64,000 bases of DNA from Streptomyces sp. NBC_00539. GTDB taxonomy: Bacteria > Actinomycetota > Actinomycetes > Streptomycetales > Streptomycetaceae. The stretch is from NCBI RefSeq assembly GCF_036346105.1, contig NZ_CP107811.1, forward strand, positions 3,230,501 through 3,294,500. Reading direction: 5' to 3'. Each line of letters begins with the position of its first letter. Positions within the stretch are counted from its first letter, which is position 1. The notes beneath the pieces are model-generated. The model searched no databases and had not been told where the DNA came from. It saw only the letters and a list, made by a program, of their open reading frames with translations. Below are positions 8,677-16,975 of the stretch, in pieces. Position numbers and translations under genes: made by a program.

Positions 8677-9972
8677 TCAGGCCAGGCCGGCGGCGCGGAA
8701 CGCGTCCAGGCTGGGGCGGATGGTGGCGGTCTGGCCGCTGTCCGAGGCCACCGCCTCCAGGGTCTTGAGGCCGTCACCGGTGTTGAGGACGACCGTGGTC
8801 AGGGAGGGGTCGAGCTGCCCGTTCTCGATGAGCTTCTTCGTCACGCCGACGGTCACCCCGCCCGCGGTCTCGGCGAAGATGCCCTCGGCCCGCGCGAGGA
8901 TCTTGATGGCCTCGACGACCTGCTCGTCGTTGACGTCCTCGACGTAACCCCCGGTGCGGCGGGCGATGTCCAGGACGTAGGGGCCGTCCGCCGGGTTGCC
9001 GATCGCCAGGGACTTGGCGATGGTGTTCGGCTTCTGCGGGCGGACCACCTCGTGCCCGGCCTTGAAGGCGGTCGACACGGGCGAGCAGCCCTCGGCCTGC
9101 GCGCCGAAGATCTTGTACGGCTTGTCCTCGACCAGCCCGAGCTTGATCAGCTCCTGGAGGCCCTTGTCGATCTTCGTCAGCTGCGAGCCCGACGCGATGG
9201 GGATCACGATCTGGTCGGGCAGCTGCCAGCCGAGCTGCTCGCAGATCTCGTAGGCCAGCGTCTTGGAGCCCTCGCCGTAGTACGGGCGCAGGTTGACGTT
9301 GACGAAGCCCCAGCCCTCGCCCAGCGGGTCGCCGATGAGCTCCGAGCAGAAGCGGTTGACGTCGTCGTAGTTGCCCTCGATGCCGACGAGGTCGCCACCG
9401 TAGACACCGGCCATGACGACCTTGCCCTGCTCCAGGTCGTGCGGGATGAACACGCAGGACCGGAAGCCGGCCCGGGCGGCCGCGGCGCCGACGGCGCCGG
9501 CCAGGTTGCCGGTGGAGGAGCAGGAGAGCGTGGTGTAGCCGAACGCGCGGGCGGCCTCGACGGCGATGGCGACGACACGGTCCTTGAAGGAGTGCGTCGG
9601 GTTGCCGGAGTCGTCCTTGACGTAGAGCTTGCCGGTGACGCCGAGCTCCTTGGCCAGGTTGGCCGCGTCCACCAGCTTGGTGAAGCCCGGGTTCAGGCTG
9701 GGCTTGGAGGCCACGTCCGCGGGGACGGGCAGCAGCGGGGCGTAACGCCAGATGTTGTCGGGCCCCGCCTCGATCGCGGCGCGCAGCGCCTCCGGGTCAC
9801 CGGTCGGCAGGTCGTACGCGACTTCGAGCGGTCCGAAACACTCGGCGCAGGCGAAGATCGGGCCGAGCGCGAAGCGGGTTCCGCATTCGCGGCAGGACAG
9901 GCCGGTGGCGGGTCCGAGATCGACAGGGGCGCCGGTGGATCCGGCAGAGGTGGCGACGGTCTGTGCAGCCAT
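8677..9972 (-). CDS. thrC: Threonine synthase
   Basis: 431 residues. A PLP enzyme converting O-phosphohomoserine to threonine. An N-terminal zinc-ribbon-like segment (CREC at 27-30 and CAEC at 42-45) precedes the fold-II core; the PLP lysine is Lys130 in THSFKDRVV. Later come SCSSTGNLAGAVGAAAARAG for the phosphate cup and the C-terminal TVVLNTGDGLKT. I chose the ATG at 9972, with AAAGGG about 12 bases upstream. An ATG at 10020 would add 16 residues and overlaps the putative Shine-Dalgarno region. It is separate from hom and thrB here and followed directly by the sulfur-carrier gene. Confidence 0.95.
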   Translation of the reverse strand: MAAQTVATSAGSTGAPVDLGPATGLSCRECGTRFALGPIFACAECFGPLEVAYDLPTGDPEALRAAIEAGPDNIWRYAPLLPVPADVASKPSLNPGFTKLVDAANLAKELGVTGKLYVKDDSGNPTHSFKDRVVAIAVEAARAFGYTTLSCSSTGNLAGAVGAAAARAGFRSCVFIPHDLEQGKVVMAGVYGGDLVGIEGNYDDVNRFCSELIGDPLGEGWGFVNVNLRPYYGEGSKTLAYEICEQLGWQLPDQIVIPIASGSQLTKIDKGLQELIKLGLVEDKPYKIFGAQAEGCSPVSTAFKAGHEVVRPQKPNTIAKSLAIGNPADGPYVLDIARRTGGYVEDVNDEQVVEAIKILARAEGIFAETAGGVTVGVTKKLIENGQLDPSLTTVVLNTGDGLKTLEAVASDSGQTATIRPSLDAFRAAGLA

Positions 9973-10354
9973 GATGGCGAGGCCCTTTCTCCTCATCTTC
10001 CCCATGGCGCACTTCGCCATGAGACGGAATTGGCACCTTCCCTAGCCGGGGACCTCGCTGACGTCGCTGTGTGCGCGATCGCGAGAACCGACTGGAGGGT
10101 TGCCGGGGCTTCAACGGGCCGTGTCCCTCTGCCCCTCTGGATGAGCGGTATGGCACCGGCGCGCGCTCTGCGGCGCCTCCGGGCGTTTGTGCACGAGGAC
10201 CCCGGCATGCCGTGGTCCTTCGCGTTGTTCAAGACTGTAACCGAAGGCCCGGGTGGTTGAGACAGCCGTCCGAACGGCGAGATGGATCGTATTTCGCCCG
10301 AAACCGCCTGCCGACCCGTTCGCCCCGAACGCATCGATCCCAGGAGTGCCCGAA
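9973..10354. other. Divergent intergenic region, thrC / gpgS
   Basis: About 380 bases between the two divergent starts. It must carry both promoters. I could not identify a convincing -10/-35 pair, riboswitch or leader peptide, and the open frames here have no coding character. Confidence 0.5.
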
Positions 10355-11305
10355 GTGCTGGAAGAGGTGGAGCGCTGGCTGGCCGACCGCTCCTGGTCGG
10401 CCGACGACCGTCCGCTCGGCCGGCTGCTGGAGCGCAAGCGCGCGTCGGGAGCCACCGTCAGCGTGGTGCTGCCCGCGCTCGACGAGGAGGCCACGGTCGG
10501 CGCGATCGTCGAGGTGATCCGCCGCGACCTGATCGAAGGGCTGCCGTTCCCCTTGGTGGACGAGCTGGTCGTGGTCGACTCCGGGTCGAGCGACCGTACG
10601 GCGGAGGTCGCCGCGAAGGCGGGCGCGCGCGTGGTGCACCGCGACGCGGTCCTGCCGCGGCTGCCGGCGGTGCCCGGCAAGGGCGAGGTGCTGTGGCGCT
10701 CGCTGCTCGCCACCACCGGCGACATCGTCTGCTTCGTGGACGCCGACCTGCGGGACTTCTCCTCCGCGTTCGTCTCCGGCACGGTCGGCCCGCTGCTGAC
10801 CGAACCCGACGTGCAGTTCGTCAAGGCGATGTACGACCGCCCGCTCGGCGACGCGCCGGGCCAGGGCGGACGCGTCACGGAGCTGGTGGCCCGGCCGCTG
10901 CTGAACCTGCACTGGCCGCAGCTGGCCGGGTTCGTCCAGCCGCTGGGCGGCGAGTACGCCGCACGGCGCTCCCTGCTGGAACGCCTCCCCTTCCCCGTCG
11001 GCTACGGCGTGGAACTGGGCCTGCTGGTGGACGCGCTGCACACGGTGGGGCTGGACGCGCTGGCCCAGGTCGACGTCGGCGTACGGCTGCACCGCCACCA
11101 GGACGGGCAGGCGCTCGGCCGGATGGCCGCGGCGATCTACCGCACCGCGCAGCTGCGGCTCTCGCGCGGGCACCTGGTACGGCCGGCGCTGACCCAGTTC
11201 GAGCGGGGCCCGCAGGGCTTCGTGGCGCGGACGTACGCCGTGGACACCGAGGAGCGGCCGCCGATGCTGGAGATCGAGGAGTACGCGGTGCGCCGCGTGG
11301 CCTGA
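10355..11305 (+). CDS. gpgS: Glucosyl-3-phosphoglycerate synthase (GT81)
   Basis: 316 residues. It transfers glucose from an NDP-glucose to 3-phosphoglycerate, the first step to glucosylglycerate (a compatible solute). GT-A fold motifs are visible: VSVVLPALDEEATVG, the nucleotide site VVDSGSSDRT, the DXD-type VDADLRD, and GGEYAARRSLLERLPF near the acceptor site. The GTG at 10355 is eight bases after AGGAG (10342-10346); an in-frame GTG at 10346 overlaps that site and is less likely. It is followed by otsA after 71 bases, placing two osmolyte pathways side by side. No gpgP phosphatase is adjacent. Confidence 0.9.
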   Translation: MLEEVERWLADRSWSADDRPLGRLLERKRASGATVSVVLPALDEEATVGAIVEVIRRDLIEGLPFPLVDELVVVDSGSSDRTAEVAAKAGARVVHRDAVLPRLPAVPGKGEVLWRSLLATTGDIVCFVDADLRDFSSAFVSGTVGPLLTEPDVQFVKAMYDRPLGDAPGQGGRVTELVARPLLNLHWPQLAGFVQPLGGEYAARRSLLERLPFPVGYGVELGLLVDALHTVGLDALAQVDVGVRLHRHQDGQALGRMAAAIYRTAQLRLSRGHLVRPALTQFERGPQGFVARTYAVDTEERPPMLEIEEYAVRRVA

Positions 11306-11376
11306 CGCCGTGGCGTGACGCGTGGCGTGACGCGGCGGCGGGTTTGAGGCGGGTGCGGCGGGGTTAGGTTCGCGGC

Positions 11377-12813
11377 ATGGCTTCCCAGGTACTCGTCGCC
11401 GCGAACCGCGGCCCCCTCTCGTACGCCCACGCCCCCGACGGCACCCTCAGCGCCCGGCGCGGCGGGGGCGGTCTGGTCTCCGGACTCTCCGCGGCGCTCG
11501 CGGAGCAGCCGGACGCGGTGTGGATCTGCGCGGCGCTGTCGGAGGGCGACCGGGAAGCGGTGCGGCGGGGGGTTTCCGAGCCGGGTGTCCGGATGCTGGA
11601 CATCGATCCCGCGGTCTACGACGCCGCGTACAACGGCATCGCGAACTCGGTGCTCTGGTTCACCCACCACCACCTGTACGACATCCCGCGCGAGCCGGTC
11701 TTCGACGCGGAGTTCCGGCGGCGCTGGGACGCGTACGTCCTGTACAACCGGGCCTTCGCGGACGCGCTGGCGGCGGAGGCGGGCGAGGGCGCGGCGGTGC
11801 TGGTGCAGGACTACCAGCTGGCGCTGGTGCCGGGGATGCTGCGCGTCCTGCGGCCCGACCTGCGCATCGCGCACTTCACGCACACCCCGTGGGCCTCGCC
11901 CGACGTCCTGCGGATGCTGCCGCGGTACGTCGTGGAGGAGCTGACCTGGGGCATGCTCGGGGCGGACCTGCTGGGCTTCCACACCGGGGAATGGGCGCGG
12001 GCGTTCCTGGCGGCGATGCCGTTCGACGGCGCCGAGGGCAGCGCGGAGGAGGTCCGGGAGGGGACCGTGGAGCACCGGCGGGAGTCGGGGTGGCCGCGGC
12101 GCACGACCGAGGTCCGGGCGTTCCCGCTGGGCGTGGACGGGGACGACCTGCGGGCGCTGGCGCACCGGCCGGAGGTCGACGACAAGCTGGCGGGGCTGCG
12201 GGCGGAGGTCGGCGACCGCAAGACGATCGTCCGGGTGGACCGGACGGAGCTGTCCAAGAACATCCTGCGCGGCCTGCTGGCGTACCGGGAACTGCTGACG
12301 ACGCACCCGGAGTGGCGGGAGCGGGTCGTGCACATGGCGTCGGCGTACCCCTCACGGCAGGACCTGGCGGTGTACCGGGAGTACACGACGGCGGTCCGGG
12401 ATCTGGCGGCGGAGATCAACGCGGAGCTGGGGACGGCGGACTGGCAGCCGGTGCTGGTCTCGGTGGAGGACGACTTCGCGCGCTCGCTGGCGGCGTACCG
12501 GATGGCGGACGTCGCCCTGGTGAACCCGGTCCGGGACGGGATGAACCTGGTGGCGAAGGAGATCCCGGTGGTGTCGGAGGCGGGCTGCGCGCTGGTGCTG
12601 TCGACGGGGGCGGGGGCGTACGAGGAGCTCCGCTCGGACGCGTTGACGGTGAACCCGTACGACGTGTCGGAGACGGCGGCGGCGTTGCACGCGGCGCTGG
12701 CGATGCCGGACGCCGAGCGGGCGGAGCGCACGAAGCGCCTCTCGGCCGCCGCCACCGCCCTCCCCCCGACGACCTGGTTCACGGCCCAACTCTCCGCCCT
12801 CCAGTCCCCCTGA
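11377..12813 (+). CDS. otsA: Trehalose-6-phosphate synthase (GT20)
   Basis: 478 residues. It makes trehalose-6-phosphate from UDP- (or GDP-) glucose and glucose-6-phosphate. GT20 motifs: VAANRGPLSY, the GGGGLVSGL loop, VWICAALSEGD, WFTHHHLYD, VLVQDYQLALVPGMLR, HFTHTPWASPDV, LLGFHTGEW, the donor-site VDRTELSKNILRG and C-terminal NPVRDGMNLVAKE. TAGGTT at 11365-11370 lies six bases before the ATG and no ribosome site is present, so a leaderless mRNA is likely. Its partner phosphatase otsB lies on the opposite strand about 0.5 kb downstream, beyond a repeat cluster. Confidence 0.95.
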   Translation: MASQVLVAANRGPLSYAHAPDGTLSARRGGGGLVSGLSAALAEQPDAVWICAALSEGDREAVRRGVSEPGVRMLDIDPAVYDAAYNGIANSVLWFTHHHLYDIPREPVFDAEFRRRWDAYVLYNRAFADALAAEAGEGAAVLVQDYQLALVPGMLRVLRPDLRIAHFTHTPWASPDVLRMLPRYVVEELTWGMLGADLLGFHTGEWARAFLAAMPFDGAEGSAEEVREGTVEHRRESGWPRRTTEVRAFPLGVDGDDLRALAHRPEVDDKLAGLRAEVGDRKTIVRVDRTELSKNILRGLLAYRELLTTHPEWRERVVHMASAYPSRQDLAVYREYTTAVRDLAAEINAELGTADWQPVLVSVEDDFARSLAAYRMADVALVNPVRDGMNLVAKEIPVVSEAGCALVLSTGAGAYEELRSDALTVNPYDVSETAAALHAALAMPDAERAERTKRLSAAATALPPTTWFTAQLSALQSP

Positions 12814-12867
12814 CCCCTCCCCCACCGCCCCTCCGCCACGCCTCCAGCCCCGCGGCGTCCCCCCACC

Positions 12868-13320
12868 CCCGCCGGCGCTTGAGGCGCGGGCGCCCCTCCA
12901 GCCCCGCCGGCGTTTGAGGCGCGGGTCTGGGCGGAGCCCAGGTACACCCCCAGCCCCGCCAGCGCTTGAGGCGCGCGTCCGGGCAGAGCCCAGGTACACC
13001 CCCAGCCCCGCCGGCGTTTGAGGCGCGCGTCCGGGCGGAGCCCAGGTACACCCCCAGCCCCGCCGGCGTTTGAGGCGCGCGTCCGGGCGGAGCCCAGGTA
13101 CACCCCAGCCCCGCCGGCGTTTGAGGCGCGGGTCTGGGCAGAGCCCAGGGAACGGTGGAAGGGCGGGTAGGGGACGGCTCCGCGCAGCGGCAACCCGGGC
13201 TGCGCCCGGGCCTTGCGGGGCTCCGCCCCGCACCCCGCGCCTCAAACGCCGGCGAGGCTGAATCAGCCCGACCGGGTCGGCCCCGCGGGGGCCACACCTC
13301 AAACGCCGGCCAGGCTGAAC
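12868..13320. repeat. Cluster of dispersed Streptomyces GCCGGCGTTTGAGGCGCGG repeats
   Basis: Six direct copies of a core close to CCCGCCGGCGTTTGAGGCGC lie at about 12876-13125, spaced by about 53 bases with intervening GGGC(A/G)GAGCCCAGG segments. Two inverted copies (CCTCAAACGCCGGC) follow at about 13239-13255 and 13294-13310. The inverted copies could fold with the direct ones and act as terminators between convergent otsA and otsB. A degenerate second cluster is at 28276-28510. Confidence 0.85.
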
Positions 13321-13332
13321 GGCCCGACCCGG

Positions 13333-14184
13333 TCAGCCCCGCAGGGTGGCGGCCAGGGTGGCCAGGAACGCGGCGACCTCCGCCGGCCCCGGGAGGACCA
13401 GGTCGGCCCGGGAGGCGAGCTCCGGGACCTCCGACGAGCTGCAGACCAGCAGCCCCGGCACCCCCTCCGCCCGCCGCTTCTCGACAGCGGCATAGGCCGC
13501 GAGGTCCCCCAGGTCGTCCCCCGCGTACAGCACCGCCTCCGCCCCGACCTCCTCCAGGTACTCCGTCAGGGCGACGCCCTTGTCCATCCCCGGCGGCCGC
13601 AACTCCAGCACCGCCCGCCCCGGCTCCACCATCAGCCCGTGCCGCGCCGCCAGCTCCGCCAGCGGCTCCCGCAGCGCCTCGAACGCCGCCTCCGGATCCT
13701 CCGCCCGCCGGGTGTGGACGGCCAGCGCCCGGCCCTTCTCCTCGATCCAGGTCCCCCGCCACGCCCCGATCGACTCCAGGAACCCCGGCAGCTCGGCCCG
13801 TACGGCCGCCACCCCCGGGTGCTCGGCGGGCGCGTGGACGAGCCCGCTCACCGCGTCCCACCGCTCGGCCCCGTAGTGCCCGAGCACGACGAGGTGTTCC
13901 AGCCCCGGCACCCCGGCGAACCCGCCGTGCCGCACGGCGACCCCGGCCGGCCGGCCGGTGACGACGGCCACGGACAGCACCTCGGGCGCGAGCGCGGACA
14001 GCGCCGGTACGGCGTCCGCGTGGGCGCGCGCCTGGTCGGGGTCGGGAACGATCTCGGCGAGGGTGCCGTCGAAGTCGAGGGCTACGACGGATCGGCGCGG
14101 CGCACGGAGGAGGGCTTCGAGTCCCTCGCGTCCGGCGGCGGTGGCGGGCACGGGCATCGGCGTATCGTGCGCATGGCTCCCCAT
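13333..14184 (-). CDS. otsB: Trehalose-6-phosphate phosphatase (HAD)
   Basis: 283 residues. It dephosphorylates trehalose-6-phosphate to trehalose. HAD motif I is VVALDFDGTLAEI (nucleophile and acid Asp), motif II lies in VAVVTGRPAG, and the C-terminal region YAGDDLGDLAAYAAV supplies the Mg-binding Asp residues of motif IV. The ATG at 14184 has TAGGGT at 14192-14197 on the same strand, seven bases upstream, so translation is probably leaderless. An ATG nine codons in (14157) is possible. Convergent with otsA, completing the OtsAB pathway. Confidence 0.93.
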   Translation of the reverse strand: MGSHAHDTPMPVPATAAGREGLEALLRAPRRSVVALDFDGTLAEIVPDPDQARAHADAVPALSALAPEVLSVAVVTGRPAGVAVRHGGFAGVPGLEHLVVLGHYGAERWDAVSGLVHAPAEHPGVAAVRAELPGFLESIGAWRGTWIEEKGRALAVHTRRAEDPEAAFEALREPLAELAARHGLMVEPGRAVLELRPPGMDKGVALTEYLEEVGAEAVLYAGDDLGDLAAYAAVEKRRAEGVPGLLVCSSSEVPELASRADLVLPGPAEVAAFLATLAATLRG

Positions 14185-14217
14185 GGGAACGACCCTAACG
14201 GTCCAGTCGTACGACTG

Positions 14218-14454
14218 CTATCGCCGGGCCCGCTGCGCCGCGCGGATCCGCCGGAGCCGGTGGACGGTGCCCGGCGCGTGTTCCAGCGCCCGCGGGTCGT
14301 CCATCAGGGCGTTGAGCAGCTGGTAGTACCGGACCGGGGTCATCCCCAGCCCTTCCCGGATGGCCCGTTCCTTGGCTCCGGGCCCGGACCAGGTTCGTCC
14401 CTCGTACGCGAGCACGGCGGCCTCGGCGGCCGTCAATCGCCCGTCGTCCGTCAT
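14218..14454 (-). CDS. DUF3263 small protein
   Basis: 78 residues, basic and helical, matching what I recall of DUF3263, a small actinobacterial family. Conserved-looking elements are LTAAEAAVLAYEG and MTPVRYYQLLNALMDDPRAL, the second having the look of a helix-turn-helix-like segment. A DNA-binding role is possible but unproven. TAATCT at 14461-14466 lies six bases before the ATG, suggesting a leaderless transcript. It lies 33 bases upstream of otsB on the same strand. Confidence 0.7.
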   Translation of the reverse strand: MTDDGRLTAAEAAVLAYEGRTWSGPGAKERAIREGLGMTPVRYYQLLNALMDDPRALEHAPGTVHRLRRIRAAQRARR

Positions 14455-14528
14455 ACGGCCAGATTAACGCCGCCCACCGACACGCCCCCGGGCGGCCCGA
14501 CGGCACCCGCCCCGCCGGGCCCGCCCGC

Positions 14529-15833
14529 TCAGCGGTCGCCGTCGGCCTTGCGCGCGGACTCCGCGATGTCGCCGAGCACCTTCTCCGGCCGGCCGCCCGG
14601 TTGCACCACCTTGCCGATGTTCTGCTTGACGTCCTCGCTCACACCGGCCCACGACTTCTTGCCCACGGGGTACAGCCGCGCCGTCGGCAGCGCCGTCAGG
14701 AAGGTCTTGAGCTGCGGCGCGGAGCCCCCGGTGGCGGCTTCCATGGCCCGGTAGCCGGTGGTGGTCACGGGCAGCAGGTCGTACTTGCTCGTGAACGCCG
14801 TCACGTTCTTCGCCTCGTACAGGTAGTCGAGGAACTTGCCCGTCTCCGCCTTGTGGCCGTTCTTGAAGGCCATGACCCAGTCGGCGACGCCCATCGTCGG
14901 GTGATCGGTGCCGTCGGCCGTCGGCATCGGCACCATCCCGTACTTGATCCCCTTGCCGCCGGCCTGCTTGAGCAGGGTCGGGTGCCCGTTGAGCATGCCG
15001 ACCTCGCCGCGCGCGAAGGCGTCGAAGGCCGCCTGCCGGTCGAGCTTGCCCGGCTCGACGGGGCCGGTGAGGCCCTGGCCGACCATCCTGTCGCGCAGGA
15101 ACTCGAAGGTCTTGACGTTGTCCGCGGAGTCGATCTCGTAGCTGTCTTCGTTGTCGGTGTAACCGCCACCGCCCGCCAGCATCCACATCATCGTCTCGGC
15201 CTGCGCCTCTTCCCGGCCGAGCGGCAGCGCGAAGGGCGTCTGCACACCGGCGGCCTTGAGCTTCTTGGCGGCCGCCTCCAGGTCCGCCCAGCTCTTGGGC
15301 TGCCAGCCGCCCTTGGCGTCCTTGGGTATGACACCGGCGTCGCCGAGCAGCTTCTCGTTGTAGAAGAGCAGCCGGGTGCTGGCCACGAAGGGCATGCCGT
15401 ACTGGGTCTGCCCGACCTTGCCGGCGTCGGCGAGCGGCGCGAGGAAGTCGGCCTCGGTCTGGACGGAGAGCAGTTCCTCGGCGGAGTAGAGCTTGCCGGC
15501 TCCCGCGTAGTCGGCGTACGCGCCGATCTGCGCGATGTCGGGGGCCTTGTGCGCCTTGACCATCTCGGCGACCTTGGCGTCGACCTCGGTCCAGGAGTAG
15601 ACGCTGACCTCGACGTTGACCCCGGGGTGGGTCCTCTCGAAGGAGCTCGCGAGGTCCTTCCAGTAGGTGGCGGAGGAGTTCTGCGGATTGTCGCCGTAGT
15701 CGGCCGCCACGACCCGCAGGGTCACCTCGTTGTTCCCGGTGAGGCCCTGCACGGTTCCGCAGCCCGTCAGGGTCACGGCGGTCAGGCAGAGCGCGGCCCC
15801 GGTCGCGGCCAGGCTCAGGTAACGGCCCTTCAC
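14529..15833 (-). CDS. Sugar ABC transporter substrate-binding lipoprotein (no adjacent permeases)
   Basis: 434 residues. A basic start, hydrophobic core and lipobox LTGC place it as a lipid-anchored extracellular binding protein of the MalE/UgpB-like class. The mature part has the class features, including QTQYGMPFVASTRLLFYNEKLL and a C-terminal tail of basic and acidic residues. The GTG at 15833 has AGGGG about 11 bases upstream; a longer frame from 15902 would bury the signal peptide. No permease genes flank it. A DasR-like operator at 15872-15887 and divergence from nagK-nagA suggest an amino-sugar ligand. ATP hydrolysis would have to come from a shared ATPase such as MsiK at 33586. Confidence 0.88.
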   Translation of the reverse strand: MKGRYLSLAATGAALCLTAVTLTGCGTVQGLTGNNEVTLRVVAADYGDNPQNSSATYWKDLASSFERTHPGVNVEVSVYSWTEVDAKVAEMVKAHKAPDIAQIGAYADYAGAGKLYSAEELLSVQTEADFLAPLADAGKVGQTQYGMPFVASTRLLFYNEKLLGDAGVIPKDAKGGWQPKSWADLEAAAKKLKAAGVQTPFALPLGREEAQAETMMWMLAGGGGYTDNEDSYEIDSADNVKTFEFLRDRMVGQGLTGPVEPGKLDRQAAFDAFARGEVGMLNGHPTLLKQAGGKGIKYGMVPMPTADGTDHPTMGVADWVMAFKNGHKAETGKFLDYLYEAKNVTAFTSKYDLLPVTTTGYRAMEAATGGSAPQLKTFLTALPTARLYPVGKKSWAGVSEDVKQNIGKVVQPGGRPEKVLGDIAESARKADGDR

Positions 15834-15871
15834 AGTTCTGATCCACCCCTTGTCGTACCTACTATTCGTCG

Positions 15872-15887
15872 TAAGGTCTACACCACT
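15872..15887. promoter_or_regulatory. Candidate DasR operator (dre), site 1
   Basis: TAAGGTCTACACCACT matches 12 of 16 positions of the dre consensus (centre GGTCTAGACC, right arm ACCACT). It lies 39 bases upstream of the binding-protein GTG, in the nagK divergent region. Binding by the GlcNAc-6-phosphate-responsive repressor DasR is inferred. Confidence 0.6.
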
Positions 15888-15989
15888 TTCGGGCTGCTTC
15901 ACATCCGGAACGCGCCGCCCGTGCGGACCGTGTCCGGACCGTTGCCGGAGCGGGCTCCCGGATTTGTATGGCCGCTCAACATTCCTCCC

Positions 15990-16005
15990 AATGGACTAGA
16001 CCTTT
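15990..16005. promoter_or_regulatory. Candidate DasR operator (dre), site 2, upstream of nagK
   Basis: AATGGACTAGACCTTT matches 12 of 16 dre positions, 28 bases before the nagK GTG. Its 13-base core TGGACTAGACCTT recurs exactly upstream of msiK at 33524-33536. Confidence 0.6.
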
Positions 16006-16033
16006 GCCTCCCGAGCACGCGAGACTGTCGTCT

Positions 16034-16975
16034 GTGAAACCCGTGAAACACGTCATCGCCCTCGATGTGGGCGGCACCGGGATGAAGGCCGCCCTCATCG
16101 CCGGGGACGGCTCCCTGCTGCACGAGGCGCGCCGCGCCACCGGCCGCGAGCGGGGCCCGGAAGCCGTCGTCGAGACGATCCTCGGCTTCGCCGCCGAACT
16201 CCTCGCCCTGGGCCGCGAGCGCTTCGGCCGGGCCGCCTCGGCCGTCGGCGTCGCCGTACCCGGCATCGTCGACGCCGAGAACGGGACCGCCGTCTACGCG
16301 GCGAACCTGGGCTGGCGCGACGTACCGATGCGCGCGCTGCTCAGCGAGCGCCTCGGCGGCATCCCGGTGGCCCTCGGGCACGACGTGCGCACGGGCGGCC
16401 TCGCCGAAGGCCGCATCGGCGCCGGCCGGGACGCCGACCGGTTCCTGTTCGTCCCGCTCGGCACCGGCATCGCCGGCGCCATCGGCCTGGGTGGCCGCAT
16501 CGAGGCCGGCGCCCACGGCTACGCGGGCGAGATCGGCCACATCGTGGTCCGCCCCGGCGGACCGGCCTGCGGCTGCGGCCAGCACGGCTGCCTGGAGACC
16601 CTCGCCTCCGCGTCCGCAGTCAGCCGCGCCTGGGCCGCCGCCAGCGGCGACCCCGACGCCGACGCCGCGCACTGCGCCAAGGCCGTCGAATCCGGCGACC
16701 TCCGCGCCCGGGAGGTGTGGCTGGCCGCCATCGGCGCCCTCGCCGACGGGCTGGTCACCGCGATCACCCTGCTCGACCCGCGCACGGTGATCATCGGTGG
16801 CGGCCTCGCGGAGGCGGGGGAAACCTTGTTCACACCACTTCGGACGGCCGTCGAGGAGCGCGTGACGTTCCAGCGGCTGCCCGAGATCGTTCCGGCGGCC
16901 CTCGGGGACACCGCCGGATGCCTGGGCGCAGGGTTGCTCGCCTGGGACCTACTCGCCACGGAGGTACCTGCCTGA
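16034..16975 (+). CDS. nagK: ROK-family N-acetylglucosamine kinase
   Basis: 313 residues. The ROK fold is clear: ALDVGGTGMKAALIAGDG for ATP, VAVPGIVDAENG, GHDVRTGGLAE at the sugar site, PLGTGIAGAI, and the zinc/ROK signature GHIVVRPGGPACGCGQHGCLE. The position immediately before nagA argues for N-acetylglucosamine as substrate, yielding GlcNAc-6-phosphate; glucokinase is the alternative. The GTG at 16034 begins VKPVKHVIALDVGG; the frame is open upstream, but that stretch overlaps the putative DasR site. Its stop overlaps the nagA start (TGATG), so the two are translationally coupled. Confidence 0.88.
   Translation: MKPVKHVIALDVGGTGMKAALIAGDGSLLHEARRATGRERGPEAVVETILGFAAELLALGRERFGRAASAVGVAVPGIVDAENGTAVYAANLGWRDVPMRALLSERLGGIPVALGHDVRTGGLAEGRIGAGRDADRFLFVPLGTGIAGAIGLGGRIEAGAHGYAGEIGHIVVRPGGPACGCGQHGCLETLASASAVSRAWAAASGDPDADAAHCAKAVESGDLRAREVWLAAIGALADGLVTAITLLDPRTVIIGGGLAEAGETLFTPLRTAVEERVTFQRLPEIVPAALGDTAGCLGAGLLAWDLLATEVPA

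Noticed and set aside
12868..13320. CRISPR array
   Set aside because: The period (about 53) is regular but the spacers are themselves near-identical and no cas gene is present; it is a tandem/dispersed repeat.
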